NCBI GenBank assembly: GCA_019671005.1
Contig: CM033744.1
Location: forward strand, 41,294,022 to 41,358,021
Source of the DNA: Hibiscus mutabilis
Lineage: Eukaryota; Streptophyta; Magnoliopsida; Malvales; Malvaceae
Direction of reading: 5' to 3'
Length of the DNA: 64,000 nucleotides
A program made the translations under genes and the position numbers. Below, piece by piece: positions 62,847 through 64,000 of this stretch (within the stretch, counting starts at the first letter, position 1; each line of letters starts with the position of its first letter). The notes below the pieces were generated by a model. That model did not search any database. It was not told the origin of the DNA and saw only the letters and a program-made list of their open reading frames with translations.

Positions 62847-63258
62847 GGATATTATTGTTTGAGTGGGAGTTTGTTATTTGTTCACTTTATGTTTATGTTT
62901 ATTTTCAGACATTTATGTATTTGGTTATTTTCTGATCAGAAATAAAGTATTGATTAATTCACTCTTTTCTTATTTGGATAAGGACCTCACTTATGTTTAA
63001 AGAGACCCGGTTGGAAATAGGCATGTTCGGTTCACATTTACATGTAATTTCCATGCTACGCATCCATGATTGATCTATGTCATTTGATTATGTTTGTATC
63101 GTGACCATTGATGGGTCAGTCATGATTGATATGGCAAAGACCGCTTTGATCCTATATGGATATAATTGATGGGCGAGATTGTTATAGAATACCTATTACA
63201 TGATAGCAAATTTTTGAGCTCATAAGGTTGTACATTTGTCGGGTAACATATGTTGCCC

Positions 63259-63269
63259 AAGTGGGAGAT
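63259..63269 (+). other. Polypurine tract
   Basis: AAGTGGGAGAT immediately before the 3' LTR start; this is the usual plus-strand priming site of copia elements. Confidence 0.75.
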
Positions 63270-63731
63270 TGTTGGATTAAAATTCAATAATAGTAGGCAC
63301 ATATGTATAATGTGCGTTGCTATTATAAAGTTTAACACGTAATTAAGTGACCAATTATGTTACACGTGTTATAGGTACTAAATTGTCATGGAATTAAAAG
63401 TGTAGATACCATAAGTTAGATTTATAACTCAATGAGGGCAGAGTTGTAAATATTAATAAACTATTTTAATTGGTTTATATAAAGGGTAGTGGTCCCCGAG
63501 ATCTAGGTTAAATCATCTTGGAAGATATCTGAAAAATCTCTCAATTTTTTAAAATCTAGTATTTATTCTTAATGATTTGAGTTGTGTGGGTTTAGAGGTA
63601 ATCTATCATCTTACCAAAAGATCAAAACCAGCCATCCACTGAAAAATCTCCATCAATGGATTAAAATATCCGAGATAAACCAGAACCTAACAATGGAAAT
63701 CTGCAAAGTATTTATTCTTAATGATTTGACA
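63270..63731 (+). repeat. 3' LTR of the copia element, rearranged
   Basis: The first ~215 bp match the 5' LTR almost base for base. After gagatctaggtta it skips a segment, contains two different versions of the aatctatcatctt...gatttg section, and stops at gatttgaca. The last ~75 bp of the 5' LTR, including its TCTAACA end, are missing. Confidence 0.8.
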
Positions 63732-64000
63732 GAATACATTTGCTGGGGCTTCTTCAGAACTGCCTGCAAACATGCTAGAGCCTCGACCACAAAAACATCT
63801 GCCACATTAGAGTGAGGGATTGAATATTATAAGATGAGTCAAAGTTCATCTTAACAACATTCAGGAGGAGCTTGCCAAAAGACTGTGTGAGTCACATGAT
63901 TAATCTCCACCTTCGCACAGATTGAACTATGCTCCATGAGAAAAGCTTGTACAAAACTCACGCTATCCTCCACCGATGCGGCAATACCTTCATGTACCAC
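63732..64000 (-). pseudogene. LINE RNase H domain remnant (partial, runs off the window)
   Basis: On the minus strand the pieces read HEGIAASVEDSVSFVQAFLM with NHVTHTVFWQAPPE, then VVKMNFDSS, then NVADVFVVEALACLQAVL and KKPQQMYS. They correspond to the linker, first Asp motif (usually LNFDGA) and Glu motif (EALA) of the RNase H domain of plant non-LTR elements. Two frame breaks (near 63850 and 63810) show it is dead. It abuts the truncated copia 3' LTR. Confidence 0.65.

Larger units (their letters stand above)
57294..63731 (+). mobile_element. Ty1/copia LTR retrotransposon, dead copy
   Basis: 5' LTR (57294-57729), a primer-binding site, degraded gag-protease-integrase-RT-RNase H in copia order, a polypurine tract and a 3' LTR from 63270. 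The LTRs share their first ~215 bp almost exactly. Coding regions are broken by many frameshifts and stops, so it cannot move on its own. The 3' LTR is rearranged, and its right edge joins LINE sequence without a recognisable target duplication. Confidence 0.9.

Noticed and set aside
1..64000. tRNA, rRNA or snoRNA genes
   Set aside because: No cloverleaf with paired box A/box B or other RNA signature was convincing by eye; a tRNAscan/Infernal run would be decisive.

Overview
This is nuclear DNA from a eudicot plant: AT-rich, with intron-bearing genes far apart and many transposon relics. The style of the repeats fits Malvaceae, perhaps cotton (Gossypium), but that is inference and not proven by the sequence.

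Layout. 0-4.4 kb: last exon of an AAA-ATPase gene, then an F-box gene. 4.9-5.6 kb: LINE RNase H debris. 6.1-8.6 kb: a complete five-exon reticulon gene (minus). 8.8-18.4 kb: a transposon graveyard with a TIR family carrying a telomere-like core, an hAT-type MITE, a 1.28 kb element with compound terminal inverted repeats, two foldback elements, and an LTR nested in another TIR element. 19.3-20.3 kb: a membrane-associated kinase regulator (MAKR). 26.7-27.3 kb: a LEA-2/NDR1-like membrane protein. 30.1-31.5 kb: a UDP-glycosyltransferase resembling UGT88. 33.4-36.5 kb: a ten-exon SGT1 co-chaperone gene with an hAT MITE in intron 2. 37.4-40.1 kb: an LTR-like element with a perfect ATCTT target duplication. 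40.5-43.2 kb: a broken PPR gene. 43.4-44.8 kb: complex I subunit NDUFA5. 46.4-47.7 kb: a DUF247 pseudogene. 49.2-49.5 kb: a fragment of a SARD4-like ketimine reductase. 50.9-51.3 kb: another hAT MITE. 52.6-53.3 kb: a heavy-metal isoprenylated protein (HIPP). 55.8-57.1 kb: a Pack-MULE-like element carrying a glycine-rich RNA-binding protein fragment. 57.3-63.7 kb: a dead Ty1/copia retrotransposon with a rearranged 3' LTR. 63.7-64.0 kb: more LINE RNase H debris.

The genes are not an operon. Their order is informative, though: ATPase, F-box, reticulon, MAKR, LEA, PPR, NDUFA5, SARD4, HIPP interleaves what I remember of two duplicated Arabidopsis segments (around At1g64065-64110 and At5g527xx-52882). 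The window therefore looks like a less fractionated version of that ancestral block. Three consecutive genes apart from NDUFA5 (PPR, DUF247, SARD4) are disabled, which marks 40.5-49.5 kb as a decaying stretch. I found no tRNA, rRNA or CRISPR and no clearly new enzymatic system. The most unusual items are the Pack-MULE, the compound-TIR element, the telomere-like MITE family and the two perfect tandem duplications of about 40 bp.
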